A program made the translations under genes and the position numbers. DNA of 64,000 nucleotides, taken from NCBI GenBank assembly GCA_965262255.1, contig OZ253505.1:434001-498000 (forward strand), given 5' to 3'. Shown here piece after piece: positions 37,737-46,958 of the stretch. The number at the start of each line of letters is the position of its first letter. The stretch's first letter is position 1. The DNA is from JANQQC01 sp965262255. GTDB taxonomy: Bacteria; Pseudomonadota; Alphaproteobacteria; Caulobacterales; Hyphomonadaceae. Under the pieces are notes generated by a model that made no database searches, was not told where the DNA came from, and saw nothing but the letters and a program-made list of their open reading frames with translations.

Positions 37737-38225
37737 TTAGACTGCATTCACGTGGCATGTTCCGTGCATGGTTGTCTCCGAATAGTCTCGCCATTCTATC
37801 GAATCAACACTCTGCGAACCATTAACAGAGTAAAATAGGTCACAAATTTTACAGAAGAAAGCACTTGAGAGAGTAGACTGACAACTGTTGCGAAATTGGA
37901 GAAAACAAGACATCTTTCTCTCCAAAAGCAAATTTTCCCGAAAAATCAGTTTTCGCGAAGAAATTTCGTAATTCCTTGAGTCCACAAAGGCCGACCTTCT
38001 TGCGAACGTATCTATAGGGTCTAACAAATCTGCAATCGCCTTGAAATCTAATTCCTCTCGAAACTTAAACAACTCGCTGTTGGCTGCTGCAAGGCGATCC
38101 ATTATCTGCGTACGCATCATCCTGTCCATAACGATTCGCCGTTCTTCCCGGAGGAAAAAATCCAACTTAACCCCTTTTCTCAGTTCGTCCGGTAAAAATC
38201 GTTTCGCAACAGTTTCAGTGTGCAA
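37737..38225 (-). CDS. Uncertain hypothetical ORF between the two RloAB modules
   Basis: An open frame of up to 162 codons starting at TTG, with no good ribosome site. The first half (for example LPDELRKGVKLDFFLREERR) has the charged, helical look of real protein, while the second half is less convincing. It could be a decayed gene or a chance frame. It lies upstream of the first RloA on the same strand, 67 bp away. I recognise no family. Confidence 0.25.
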   Translation of the reverse strand: MHTETVAKRFLPDELRKGVKLDFFLREERRIVMDRMMRTQIMDRLAAANSELFKFREELDFKAIADLLDPIDTFARRSAFVDSRNYEISSRKLIFRENLLLERKMSCFLQFRNSCQSTLSSAFFCKICDLFYSVNGSQSVDSIEWRDYSETTMHGTCHVNAV

Positions 38226-38454
38226 AACTGCCTTAGTTAGAGGCTAAACGAAAATGGTGGAGAAAGGTACATTTATAGGCAATGGGGGGAACGAAGCATC
38301 ATTCTGAGGGCAAAATCTCGTGGTTCAGAACGAAATTTTAGATTTTCTAGCCAAATTTTGAAGTTGTCCGGCATCTGCTCCAAATTTTAGCTGACGAATC
38401 GTTGCAATAGTTGAGGGAATCAATGCAAGAGTATCAAGAACGATGATTTTTCGT
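38226..38454. other. Short spacer between hypothetical ORF and second RloB
   Basis: A 229-bp A/T-rich spacer. I see no gene or clear regulatory structure in it. Confidence 0.5.
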
Positions 38455-39135
38455 TTAGTAACTTAGAGAATCTTTGGCAATTTGTATCAGCCTCTCAACA
38501 ATTAAGTGAACTCGCGTGGAGGTATCCTCAAAGTAGGGCTTAGCGTCAATTTGAGTTGCGGCAGCTAATAGTCGCTTAGCATTAACAATAGCTTGTCCTC
38601 GTCGACTCAATAAGTCTTCGTAGAATCCTGCGCAACTCGACTTGTCATAGTCTCGAAATAACTTATGTTTTCTTAGATCGCTAATAAGTTGCTTGCACGA
38701 AGAATCTGTACCTCCATACGACCTATCAGAATATCTAATGTGTAGCAGATACCAAAATTCGAAACACGGAATAGACGGAATTGCTACAAATTGGCAATTT
38801 TCGACCACAGCGGTAGCCCTGTTCAAATTTTCGAACGCTTCAACATAAGATGAGTCATTAGCGTCACGATCAAACACACAATAAATTCGGTTGAAATTTT
38901 TTAATCGTCGAGCTTTATTAATAGCTGTTTCTACTACATTTTTAGGTGAAGTTCCCTTGCTGTGAGCAATCTTCACAGTAGTCAACTCAAGTTCGCTGAC
39001 AAGTCGAGCAAAATATGAAGTTTCTGATTTCTCACCTTCTGTCACAATGAGTATTCGTTTTCTGTTTTTCCCAAAGCTATGACTAGGCTTGACAAACCGA
39101 GAAGTAGGTTTTCTGCTGAGTTCTTTTCTATGCAC
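38455..39135 (-). CDS. RloB-like protein, second defence module
   Basis: A 226-residue paralogue of the first RloB. The same landmarks appear: RILIVTEGEKSETSYFARLV, YCVFDRDANDSSY, VAIPSIPCFEFWYLLH and a C-terminal STRVHLIVERLIQIA. By eye it is roughly half to two-thirds identical to copy 1, so the duplication is old or the module was acquired separately. It begins 11 bp downstream of the second RloA stop. The frame is intact, but its ATPase partner is broken, so it may be orphaned or work with the RloA of module 1. Confidence 0.85.
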   Translation of the reverse strand: MHRKELSRKPTSRFVKPSHSFGKNRKRILIVTEGEKSETSYFARLVSELELTTVKIAHSKGTSPKNVVETAINKARRLKNFNRIYCVFDRDANDSSYVEAFENLNRATAVVENCQFVAIPSIPCFEFWYLLHIRYSDRSYGGTDSSCKQLISDLRKHKLFRDYDKSSCAGFYEDLLSRRGQAIVNAKRLLAAATQIDAKPYFEDTSTRVHLIVERLIQIAKDSLSY

Positions 39136-39146
39136 TATTAGGTCTC

Positions 39147-40427
39147 CTAACTTACGATCAGCGGAACGGCCCCATAATCGCCAAACAAGTAGTTCTTACT
39201 GAATGCTCCATCCGCTTGCCCCTTAAATTGGCAGTACGGATATATCTCCGTCGATAATTGCGATTTTTTTTGTAACAACCATATTCCGTCATTTCCAATG
39301 CTGTCATCATCAGTGACGCTAACGTCGTGGGTTGTAAAGACCAGTTGCGCATTGGTTCGATTTAACTTGTTATCGGTGAACATTGAAGGGAGTTTTCTGA
39401 GCGCCAACGGATGCAAGTCATTACAAAAATCATCGGCAAATACAGTCCACCCATTCTCCAAAGCACCCAGAATCGGACAAATTAAACCGAACAACACCTG
39501 AATACCTCTAGACTCTTTCTCTATAGGTAGCGGAACCTGTTTGCAGTCACCAGTTTTTCGAATAAAATCTACTGAATAAGCCTTACCATCAGTCGGTTCC
39601 ATTCCGTTTTTTCTCTTACCCCTTTTAAGAGTCTCAACTTCTTTGGAGTCCCTAAAAACGTGATCATCGTTATCGTACACTACAATATCGTCTAAAAACA
39701 CCCCCCCCCAATGATGCAATAGTCGTAGGAAGTCGGCTTTCTTATCCGCACTTTCCAAAAATTTGGCGGTGTTTGCTTTGTTGCCAAGGTCAATACGCGG
39801 AAGAAAATTCAACTTTATCGTTAGCCAATCGTATGGTTCCTTTAAAACTCCTCCATCAAATTGAACTGCTGTCGATAAAAACAAAGCATCTTGGCGAGTT
39901 TGCGACCGCCAGTAACCTCTTTCCCCTTTTACGTAGGCAGAATTAATCTGCCAATGATATTTTCCTGTGGAAGGATCAAAACACCGATAAAACAATTGTC
40001 TAGCTCGCCCCGTTGAGGCTGGACGAGCAAACATCCATTCTTCATCAACTCTCTCTGATGATATTACAAACCCGTACTGATAGAGATTACTTGCACTAAT
40101 GAACATAACCTCGAATTTGGAAGGCTTAGATCTCCAGTCATCACTATAAATAAACGGTTCTAGCTCAATTTCCGCCCCATTTACATTTCGCACCGAATTC
40201 CTAACAAAATCACTCATAAATGACATAGCTTCGACGAGAGAAGTTTTGCCTGCCCCATTTGCTCCGAACAGACAAGCTGTCCGATTAAGATGAGGGGCGA
40301 TAGAGAATCCCGTATCAATTGTGCGTTCAAAAATCGAGCATCTTCCGATGGCCCCGGGTTAACCCATCGAGAAAGTCTGCTTTTCGCGAAATATTCGGAA
40401 GTTTTCAACTGAAAATTCCACAAGCAT
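39147..40427 (-). pseudogene. RloA-like ATPase, second module, interrupted by in-frame stop
   Basis: Homologue of the first RloA, with start ATG at 40427 and the same MLVEFSVENF opening. After 22 codons an in-frame TAA (40359-40361) interrupts the sequence TFSMG. Past the stop the frame continues without further breaks through the Walker A box (FGANGAGKT, about 40245-40270) to the normal end, including VFADDFCNDLHPLALRKL and QLVFTTHDVSV. The first usable ATG after the stop is at 40226, which would give a 359-residue protein lacking Walker A. Alignment with copy 1 suggests a one-base insertion next to the stop, offset by a one-base loss about 25 bp later. Either a true inactivation or a base-calling error would explain this. 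Confidence 0.8.
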
Positions 40428-40942
40428 GTTTTCCACTCCAATATATGGGCTAAAAATAATACGCAATTGGTGAATTCAAGGCCATTTAAAGTTCTAGTGC
40501 AAAGGCCGATCTAGTAGATACTCGCAGAAAGTCGGGGTATTTCACAGAATAAACAGAGAATTGTTAGACACGTTTCATTTTCTGTATAGGAGATCACCAT
40601 GCCTGCACCGCTTGTTGGGAAGAATAATATGAAAGTCAAAAAAAACAGAAAGAGTGTCTACTTGAAAGACTTTTGCTCTAGCACGTGTCGAGTAGAGTCT
40701 ACTCCTAGAAAACTAGAAGGACAGGTTAAGTGTTCTAAGTCTTTGTTTTTCTTTTTCTGAAGAGATGGAAACCTGGCTCTCGCCAAGGTAGTATGATACA
40801 TGTTGCTAAACGTAAGCTCGTTATTTTGTCGATACATTGATTTATCTTTGAGCGAATCCTTGAATATGTCAGCGCTCTAGCTTATCTAAACCCGGAGCAA
40901 CACCTCGTCTGATTTTGAAAATCGATTTTCGGAGCAATACTG
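40428..40942. other. Intergenic region upstream of bolA
   Basis: These 515 bp hold the 5' flank of the broken RloA gene, one short open frame with a strong ribosome site (40599-40760), and the region upstream of bolA. The first ~70 bp resemble the flank upstream of the first RloA (shared GAATTCAAG and ATATGGG words), so the duplication includes some promoter sequence. No terminator or RNA gene is evident. Confidence 0.5.
40599..40760 (+). CDS. Possible small protein (53 aa) with a strong ribosome binding site
   Basis: The sequence TAGGAGATCACC leads directly to an ATG opening a 53-codon frame (MPAPLVGKNNMKVKKNRKS at the start, KSLFFFF at the end). It is lysine-rich and has three cysteines, but I recognise no family. 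Below the usual length cut-off for automatic gene calling. The strong ribosome site is the main argument; the low-complexity phenylalanine tail argues against it. Confidence 0.3.
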   Translation: MPAPLVGKNNMKVKKNRKSVYLKDFCSSTCRVESTPRKLEGQVKCSKSLFFFF

Positions 40943-41182
40943 ATGAGTATGAGTCGAGAAACTCTTGAGTCACAACTTAAAAAAGCCTTCCCTGAAGCAG
41001 AGATAACTCTAACCGATCTCGCTGGCGATGACAACCATTGGCAAGCAGAGATCGTAAGTTCTCAATTCCAAGGACTCCCTCGAGTAAGACAGCACCAACT
41101 AGTATACTCTGCTCTAAAGGGCCAAGTAGGGGGTGAACTCCACGCACTCTCATTAAAAACATCCGCGCCAAAACACCAATAG
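40943..41182 (+). CDS. BolA family protein
   Basis: A 79-residue BolA-like protein. Landmarks are the N-terminal helix ESQLKKAFPEAEITLTDLAG, the His in DDNHWQAEIVSSQFQGLPRV, and RQHQLVYSALKG. Small BolA proteins bind monothiol CGFS glutaredoxins through a shared 2Fe-2S cluster and take part in iron sensing or cluster handling. The next gene, 65 bp downstream, is exactly such a glutaredoxin, so the two probably act as a complex. GGAG sits eight bases before the ATG at 40943. Confidence 0.92.
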   Translation: MSMSRETLESQLKKAFPEAEITLTDLAGDDNHWQAEIVSSQFQGLPRVRQHQLVYSALKGQVGGELHALSLKTSAPKHQ

Positions 41183-41247
41183 TGGTATATGCTAAGCAAA
41201 CCCTATTTCTTTAACCCTTAAATCGACTAACGATAGGATTCCGGACA

Positions 41248-41589
41248 ATGAGTACCGATACACTAAAAACTATTGAAGATGCTGTAAAAACCAATGATGT
41301 CATGTTGTTCATGAAGGGAACACCACAGTTTCCTCAATGCGGATTCTCTTCAGTCGTGACTCAAGTCTTGGACTATCTTGGTGTAGATTTCGCATCGAGG
41401 AACGTACTCGACGATCAATCACTGCGTGAAGGGATAAAAAAGTACTCAGATTGGCCAACGATTCCGCAATTGTACGTAAAAGGCGAATTCGTAGGGGGAT
41501 GTGACATCGTCAAAGAAATGTTCGAATCTGGTGAACTAAAGCAGTACTTTGCCGAAAAGGGTGTGCCAACAAACCAGTCTGCCGAGTAA
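41248..41589 (+). CDS. grxD: Monothiol glutaredoxin, Grx4 family
   Basis: A 113-residue CGFS-type monothiol glutaredoxin. The motif FPQCGFSS places the active Cys at residue 31. The downstream WPTIPQLYVKGEFVGGCDI supplies the glutathione-binding cis-proline and the GG turn. These proteins bind and deliver 2Fe-2S clusters rather than reduce disulfides. Paired with BolA immediately upstream. AGGATT lies before the ATG at 41248. A short hairpin GACTC-GATA-GAGTC follows the stop but has no T-run. Confidence 0.95.
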   Translation: MSTDTLKTIEDAVKTNDVMLFMKGTPQFPQCGFSSVVTQVLDYLGVDFASRNVLDDQSLREGIKKYSDWPTIPQLYVKGEFVGGCDIVKEMFESGELKQYFAEKGVPTNQSAE

Positions 41590-41674
41590 AGGTTTTATTG
41601 ACTCGATAGAGTCCTCTAGCGAAAGGATTCTGTTGTTCCAAAGGTAGGTGACTGGGCTACGACGGATTAAACAG

Positions 41675-42604
41675 ATGGCCCGAAATAGAAAACGAAAAGG
41701 GAGACCGATTCATGGCTGGTTAAACTTCGACAAACCAGAAAACATGACCTCCACTCAAGCTGTCGGAACTTTAAAGCGACTATTCAATGCGCAGAAAGTT
41801 GGACACAGCGGAACTCTAGACCCCCTTGCGACTGGCATACTACCGATCGCTTTCGGTGAAGCGACAAAGACTGTTCAATGGGTGATGGACAGCGATAAAG
41901 AATACGTTTTTACGATTGGCTGGGGACGCTCAACTACGACACTCGATTTAGAAGGAGAGACGAACGCTCTCAGTGAAAATCGTCCAACAAATTCGGATAT
42001 CCAAACTGCCCTAGAATCATTCATCGGGGAGATCGAACAAGTTCCGCCGAAATTCTCCGCGATTAAGATTGATGGTAAAAGAGCGTACGATATGGCTCGA
42101 GACAATGATGAATTCGAAATCGAAGGCCGTACAGTTATGGTTCATGAAGCGGAGCTATTGAAAATTAACGACATACATCACGCGACGTTTCGACTGCGCG
42201 TAGGTAAAGGGTTCTATGTCCGCTCATTTGCGCGAGACATTGCAGTCGCATTGAACACAGTTGGACACGTCTCTAACTTACGCCGTACGAAAGTAGGAGC
42301 GTTCAAGGAAGAAAATGCTGTCAAACTCTCAGAGCTAGAGACTAGTCAACAGGAGAATCTTACAAGCTATCTTGTAAGTATCGGTTTAGCACTCGACGGT
42401 GTCCCCTCAGTCGAAGTTATCCCTGAGACTGTTGTAGATATTCGTCAAGGCCGTTCCGCAATACTCCTGCAACATGTCATCAATGATTGGAAACTGAAAA
42501 AACCTGATGACAGGATTGCAGTTGCTCGCAACGGAGAAGACGTTATTGCCCTGGGCGAAATTCGTGCTGGTCGATTCTTTCCAACCCGCGTATTTCGATA
42601 CTAA
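41675..42604 (+). CDS. truB: tRNA pseudouridine(55) synthase TruB
   Basis: Makes pseudouridine 55 in the T-loop of tRNAs. The catalytic motif KVGHSGTLDPLATGILP contains the nucleophilic Asp, and VPPKFSAIKIDGKRAYDMAR and GFYVRSFARDIA are present. The N-terminal RKGRPIHGWLNFDKPENMTS is the typical alphaproteobacterial start, so I placed the start at the ATG at 41675 rather than the GTG at 41648, which is nine codons upstream and also open. It belongs to the conserved truB-rpsO-pnp cluster, but an unusual 505-bp gap with an inverted-repeat element separates it from rpsO. Confidence 0.94.
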   Translation: MARNRKRKGRPIHGWLNFDKPENMTSTQAVGTLKRLFNAQKVGHSGTLDPLATGILPIAFGEATKTVQWVMDSDKEYVFTIGWGRSTTTLDLEGETNALSENRPTNSDIQTALESFIGEIEQVPPKFSAIKIDGKRAYDMARDNDEFEIEGRTVMVHEAELLKINDIHHATFRLRVGKGFYVRSFARDIAVALNTVGHVSNLRRTKVGAFKEENAVKLSELETSQQENLTSYLVSIGLALDGVPSVEVIPETVVDIRQGRSAILLQHVINDWKLKKPDDRIAVARNGEDVIALGEIRAGRFFPTRVFRY

Positions 42605-43109
42605 ACAAACTAAACAAACTCCTTATACGTGTTCGGGAAATGAACAAATCCTCGATCTCTAACTCATATGACACAAAGAGAAACGAAGCTCCGTCAGTCC
42701 TTATATATTTTGATATATCGATTATATAGTTGTCTAGACTCTTGCGAAAATGTCTTTTGGTTCCTATATCTGCAACCATGCCAATCCTGTTTCGCAGGCA
42801 CGGGTAGCGATACAATCCCGTGATAGTTCGTTGGGGAAGAATGATTGAGTGTGAGTCGCAGGAAACTGCGGGGTGTTCTCAAGAGAGCTCAGAAATGTAT
42901 GACCGTCGTCTAGACAACTATATAATCGCCATAAATTTTTCACATATTCCTTAAATATAGTGTATAAAGTCACGTAAAGTCTCGGTTGATATGGCACTTC
43001 GATTTCGCTGGACGACATCCCGGCACCTATTCGTTCGCCATACTTCCTGCCATTTTCATTATTATTATAAACTTGCCGCTCTTCGCCGCAGTATTTGAAT
43101 AGGATTCCG
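42605..43109. other. Long truB-rpsO intergenic region
   Basis: In most alphaproteobacteria this gap is short; here it is 505 bp. It holds a 210-bp segment bounded by perfect 21-bp inverted repeats, described separately. The remaining ~180 bp before rpsO is A/T-rich leader. It could contain the S15 autoregulatory fold, but I cannot draw one with confidence. Confidence 0.55.
42719..42928. mobile_element. Candidate MITE-like element with 21-bp terminal inverted repeats
   Basis: CGATTATATAGTTGTCTAGA plus C at 42719-42739 recurs exactly inverted at 42908-42928. The 168 bp between has no convincing gene. It contains a small hairpin (CACGGG ... CCCGTG near 42797-42820). No clear target-site duplication flanks the arms. 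Size, perfect ends and an intergenic site fit a miniature transposable element. A long-range RNA stem of the truB-rpsO transcript is an alternative. Confidence 0.5.
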
Positions 43110-43379
43110 ATGTCGATAACGCAGAAAGATAAAAAAGAGCTCATTGAAAAGTATGCTCGTTCCAAAGGGGACACCGGTAGCCCCGAAGTCCAAATTGCTA
43201 TTCTTACCCATAGAATCAATTCCCTGACTGGACACTTCAAAGACAATCATAAAGATCGTCATTCGCGCCGCGGCCTGTTGAATATGGTCGCGACCCGTCG
43301 AAAACTGCTTGATTACCTCAAAGACAAAGATGAGGAACGATACAAAAGTATCATCCAATCCTTAGGAATCAGACGTTAA
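43110..43379 (+). CDS. rpsO: 30S ribosomal protein S15
   Basis: An 89-residue S15, which binds 16S rRNA early in small-subunit assembly. The sequence MSITQKDKKELIEKYARSKG followed by DTGSPEVQIAILTHRIN and LLNMVATRRKLLDYLKDKD is textbook. The ATG at 43110 has AGGATT six bases upstream and gives the standard N-terminus; a TTG five codons earlier is in frame but unlikely. Adjacent pnp is the conserved partner. Confidence 0.97.
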   Translation: MSITQKDKKELIEKYARSKGDTGSPEVQIAILTHRINSLTGHFKDNHKDRHSRRGLLNMVATRRKLLDYLKDKDEERYKSIIQSLGIRR

Positions 43380-43452
43380 CTCATTTTATTCATTAATCTG
43401 CGCAGAAGTTCTGCAATGACATCCATCCTCACAACCAATGAAAGTCCAATAA

Positions 43453-45573
43453 ATGTTTGATAAACAATCTGTGTCCATTGAATGGGCAGGTCGCACTCTT
43501 ACAATAGAAACTGGAAGGATTGCCCGTCAAGCTGACGGCGCAGTTCTTGTGACCTATGGCGAAACAAGTGTTTTAGCAACTACAGTATTTGCAAAGTCGG
43601 CGAATCCCGGACAGGATTTTTTCCCGCTTACTGTAAACTACCAAGAGAAATACTACGCCGCCGGCCGTATCCCAGGTGGGTTTCTAAAACGTGAAGGTAG
43701 ACCAACCGAAAAAGAAACTCTAACTTCGCGACTAATTGATCGGCCCTTACGTCCACTATTTGTTCAAGGTTTCAAGAACGAAGTTCAAGTCATAGCGACT
43801 GCCGTATCGTACGACTTACAAAATGATCCTGACATCTTAGGAATGATCGGCGCGTCTGCCTCGTTAGTTCTTTCAGGTGCGCCATTCATTGGCCCGATTG
43901 GGGGTGTTCGTATCGGATACAAGAACGGCGAGTATATCGTTAACCCAACGTTTGAAGAATTACGAAGTTCTGATCTTGACTTAGTCGTCGCAGGAACGAG
44001 TGATGCAGTAATGATGGTTGAGTCGGAAGCCAGTGAACTTTCAGAGGAAGAAATGCTGGGTGCTGTACTCGAAGGTCATAAGGTGATGCAACCTGTAATT
44101 GAAGCCATCATTTCACTTGCCGAAAAATCAGCGAAAGAACCGTTTCCGTTTGAACCTAAAGATCACTCGGAGCATTTTGAGGCTATTCGAAACGCGGTAG
44201 AATCTGATTTGAAATCTGCCTACTCAATTACCGAAAAACAAGCCCGTCAAGCTGCCATAGATGAGTCTTATACCGCGGCTGCTGAAACATTAGTCGCGTC
44301 AGAAACAAACCCAGAAGGGATCGATTCTCAAGTATTTGATGCCGCCTTCAAAGATGTCAAAGCCTCAATCGTACGTAAAAACATAATACAAACTGGCGAA
44401 CGTATTGACGGACGAAAAACCAATGAGGTTCGTCCGATACTTGCCGAAGTGGGAGTGTTACCCCGTACGCACGGATCAGCGTTATTCACCAGAGGCGAAA
44501 CTCAAGCCTTGTGTGTTTCGACTCTCGGAACAACTGACGATGAACAAATGATTGACGGTTTAGAAGGAACCAGTAAGTCTAAATTTTTACTTCATTATAA
44601 TTTCCCACCCTTTTCTGTCGGCGAGGTTGGGCGAATGGGAGGTGCGGGACGCAGGGAAATCGGTCACGGAAAACTCGCTTGGCGAGCATTGAGAGCAGTC
44701 TTACCTCCGGCCGACGAATTCCCGTACACGATTCGAGTTGTCTCAGAGATTACAGAATCAAATGGTTCGTCTTCAATGGCTACCGTTTGTGGAAGTTCGT
44801 TAGCACTAATGGACGCGGGTATTCCCGTTACGAAGGCCGTTTCTGGAATTGCAATGGGATTGATTAAAGACGAGGATGGAGTAGCAATTCTATCGGATAT
44901 TCTAGGTGACGAAGATCATCTTGGCGATATGGATTTTAAAGTTGCGGGAACCGAAGACGGCATAACTAGCCTCCAGATGGACATTAAGATTAGAGGAATT
45001 ACACCGGAGATCATGGGAACCGCGCTAGCGCAAGCCAAAGAAGGCCGAACACATATCTTGGGCGAGATGGCGAAGGCTATAGAAAAAACTCGTGACTCAC
45101 TTTCTGAAAATGCTCCTCAGATGGATACAATCAGAATTCCAGTTGAGAAAATCCGAGAAGTTATCGGGCCGGGTGGAAGAACAGTAAGGGGAATTGTTGA
45201 GGAATCTGGGGCGCGGGTGAACATAGAAGATGATGGTGTCGTTCAGATCGCAGCGCAGGAAAGAGCTTCAATCGATGTTGCTATACGACTCATAAAAGAA
45301 CTGACTGACGAAGCTGAAGTCGGTAAGATCTACAAAGGAAAAGTCGTAGCTGTTAAGGATTTTGGGGCTTTCGTAAACTTCTTTGGGCCTAAAGATGGAT
45401 TGATTCACGTTTCGCAACTCGATTACCAGCGCGTGGAACATCCAAGTGACGTTGTCAAAGAAGGAGATGAAGTTTGGGTAAAACTAATGGAAATTGACGA
45501 TCGCGGCAAAATCAGGCTTTCATTGAAAGTGGTAAATCAAGAAACTGGCGAGGAAATTACGGAACGGCCTTGA
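43453..45573 (+). CDS. pnp: Polynucleotide phosphorylase
   Basis: A 706-residue 3'-5' phosphorolytic exoribonuclease, a central part of RNA decay. Two RNase PH-like domains are visible: the first with YAAGRIPGGFLKREGRPTEK, the second with TRGETQALCVSTLG and the active-site region LGDEDHLGDMDFKVAGT. The KH domain (IREVIGPGGRTVRGI, from ~residue 560) and S1 domain (GKVVAVKDFGAFVNFFG, from ~residue 622) follow. Full family length. Normally co-transcribed with rpsO 73 bp upstream. Confidence 0.97.
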   Translation: MFDKQSVSIEWAGRTLTIETGRIARQADGAVLVTYGETSVLATTVFAKSANPGQDFFPLTVNYQEKYYAAGRIPGGFLKREGRPTEKETLTSRLIDRPLRPLFVQGFKNEVQVIATAVSYDLQNDPDILGMIGASASLVLSGAPFIGPIGGVRIGYKNGEYIVNPTFEELRSSDLDLVVAGTSDAVMMVESEASELSEEEMLGAVLEGHKVMQPVIEAIISLAEKSAKEPFPFEPKDHSEHFEAIRNAVESDLKSAYSITEKQARQAAIDESYTAAAETLVASETNPEGIDSQVFDAAFKDVKASIVRKNIIQTGERIDGRKTNEVRPILAEVGVLPRTHGSALFTRGETQALCVSTLGTTDDEQMIDGLEGTSKSKFLLHYNFPPFSVGEVGRMGGAGRREIGHGKLAWRALRAVLPPADEFPYTIRVVSEITESNGSSSMATVCGSSLALMDAGIPVTKAVSGIAMGLIKDEDGVAILSDILGDEDHLGDMDFKVAGTEDGITSLQMDIKIRGITPEIMGTALAQAKEGRTHILGEMAKAIEKTRDSLSENAPQMDTIRIPVEKIREVIGPGGRTVRGIVEESGARVNIEDDGVVQIAAQERASIDVAIRLIKELTDEAEVGKIYKGKVVAVKDFGAFVNFFGPKDGLIHVSQLDYQRVEHPSDVVKEGDEVWVKLMEIDDRGKIRLSLKVVNQETGEEITERP

Positions 45574-45821
45574 TTCTAATGTTCCAACTTTGGATGCATT
45601 TGCAGTCTAGAACGGACATTTGATCGAGATTTATCAAAAGCGAACTCCCAAATCGAGACTTGAGAACAATAACGTCGCTGGAAAGTAATCCGTCATATTA
45701 TGGCGATTCTCGATCCTATTGATTCCGAGTTCATATTTTTTGAGCGCGGATTGCGAGTAAATTGAGAAAATATGGGCTGATCTTCGGTAGCATGCCGAAG
45801 TCTCAGATTGTAACCGTTTTG

Positions 45822-46958
45822 TTAAAATTCCGAATCTGGATTTTTTCGTATCCATGTCTCAAAGAATGGATCGGTAATTCTCAATTCATCATATGTTCTA
45901 TCAGCAATGTCCATTCGGATTAGCTGTTTGACTGCCGTTTGAATCGCTGATGCACTCAAAGAGCGGCGATTCGTCGAATTTTCGATAAATTCTTGCCCTT
46001 TTTTACCGTACACGTTACGGACTTTGTGAGCGATCATTCTTGCGACAACCCTCTGAGCATAATTCATCTCTAACCAAACTAGCGTATACCCGTACTCGTC
46101 CGCAATCTCTGACTCAGCCATTTTTAAGGCTTCCATATCTGTAATACTTGGGTTAACCGAAACGTTTATCAGCCACTGTTGCAAAATTTGTGGATTCTTA
46201 TTAAATGAGTCGAAAACTTCTAATGCCCGCTCCTGCGATACTTGTCGTTTAGAAACTTTTTGAAAAACTGCTAGTTGGTGGTTAACAAATTCTTCGTTCA
46301 ACTCAGGAAGGTGAAAGGAATGAGCAAAGCGATAGAATGGCGCATCCCGCTTTGAAAATATTTGTTCGAGTCCGGTTTGTGAGGACCCCGTGAATACAGT
46401 CACTAAATGATACTTATGCCTGTCAAGACTTGTTCTTAGAGAGGCCAAAATTTCATTGGAGTTCTTAGCTTTCGCCAATTCTTGAAATTCATCGAACAAC
46501 AGAATCGTCCTTTTATCGTGATTAGCTAGTTTATCAATGTATTGATCGATAAGGTTAAAATGTTCTGAATTTGTAGTTTGATTTTGATCACCGACATCAA
46601 TATCAACTTGAACTGAGCTATCTGGAGACGTAATTCTAAACTTTGGTTTGATGCTTGACATCATTAACTTGACTCTTTCGACTATTGAATTTGCCTTCAG
46701 AGATTGATCTAGTTCTCTTAAAAGAATAGCGGTCGCATACTTCTCCGCTCGCCAAAAATTTGCGTACACTACGCGATGCCCCTTCGCCTCAATGTAAGGC
46801 GCTAGATCACACGTTAAAAATTCCGTTTTACCAGTTCTTCTTGGCCCGAACATCTTAGCTCCCTGCACGGGTCCGGTCGCCAGAGCATTGTACATCTCTT
46901 CGGTAAACTCTTTCCGAGGAAAGTGCCAATCATCCAAAATAACTCGTCTCGCTATCAT
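45822..46958 (-). CDS. Archaeal-type P-loop ATPase with C-terminal winged helix
   Basis: A 378-residue ATPase. Walker A GPRRTGKT is at residues 38-45, Walker B ILLFDEFQEL near 151-160, and VFTGSSQTGLEQIF fits the sensor segment. After the ATPase core, the last ~80 residues (SASAIQTAVKQLIRMDIADR, FFETWIRKN) look like a winged helix. This architecture is the STAND-like/ORC-related family known mainly from archaea and scattered in bacteria; its role is usually unknown. The ATG at 46958 has an excellent AAGGAG site. The upstream region is an array of 54-bp repeats, which must contain or adjoin its promoter. It is flanked by core genes (pnp on one side), suggesting insertion. Confidence 0.82.
   Translation of the reverse strand: MIARRVILDDWHFPRKEFTEEMYNALATGPVQGAKMFGPRRTGKTEFLTCDLAPYIEAKGHRVVYANFWRAEKYATAILLRELDQSLKANSIVERVKLMMSSIKPKFRITSPDSSVQVDIDVGDQNQTTNSEHFNLIDQYIDKLANHDKRTILLFDEFQELAKAKNSNEILASLRTSLDRHKYHLVTVFTGSSQTGLEQIFSKRDAPFYRFAHSFHLPELNEEFVNHQLAVFQKVSKRQVSQERALEVFDSFNKNPQILQQWLINVSVNPSITDMEALKMAESEIADEYGYTLVWLEMNYAQRVVARMIAHKVRNVYGKKGQEFIENSTNRRSLSASAIQTAVKQLIRMDIADRTYDELRITDPFFETWIRKNPDSEF

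Noticed and set aside
40214..40441. 75-codon ORF at the start of the second RloA
   Set aside because: It reads the RloA N-terminus in the wrong frame after a few residues. It is a by-product of the damaged gene.
42740..42907. A structured RNA gene (tmRNA, SRP or 6S) between the 21-bp inverted arms
   Set aside because: None of the hallmark sequences of these RNAs could be matched, only a short CACGGG/CCCGTG hairpin.
42764..43246. 160-codon minus-strand ORF across the start of rpsO
   Set aside because: It overlaps the certain S15 gene antisense and has no recognisable sequence.
45782..45800. Terminator between pnp and the ATPase (CTTCGG/CCGAAG)
   Set aside because: The hairpin is clear but no T-run follows on either strand, so it is not a standard terminator.
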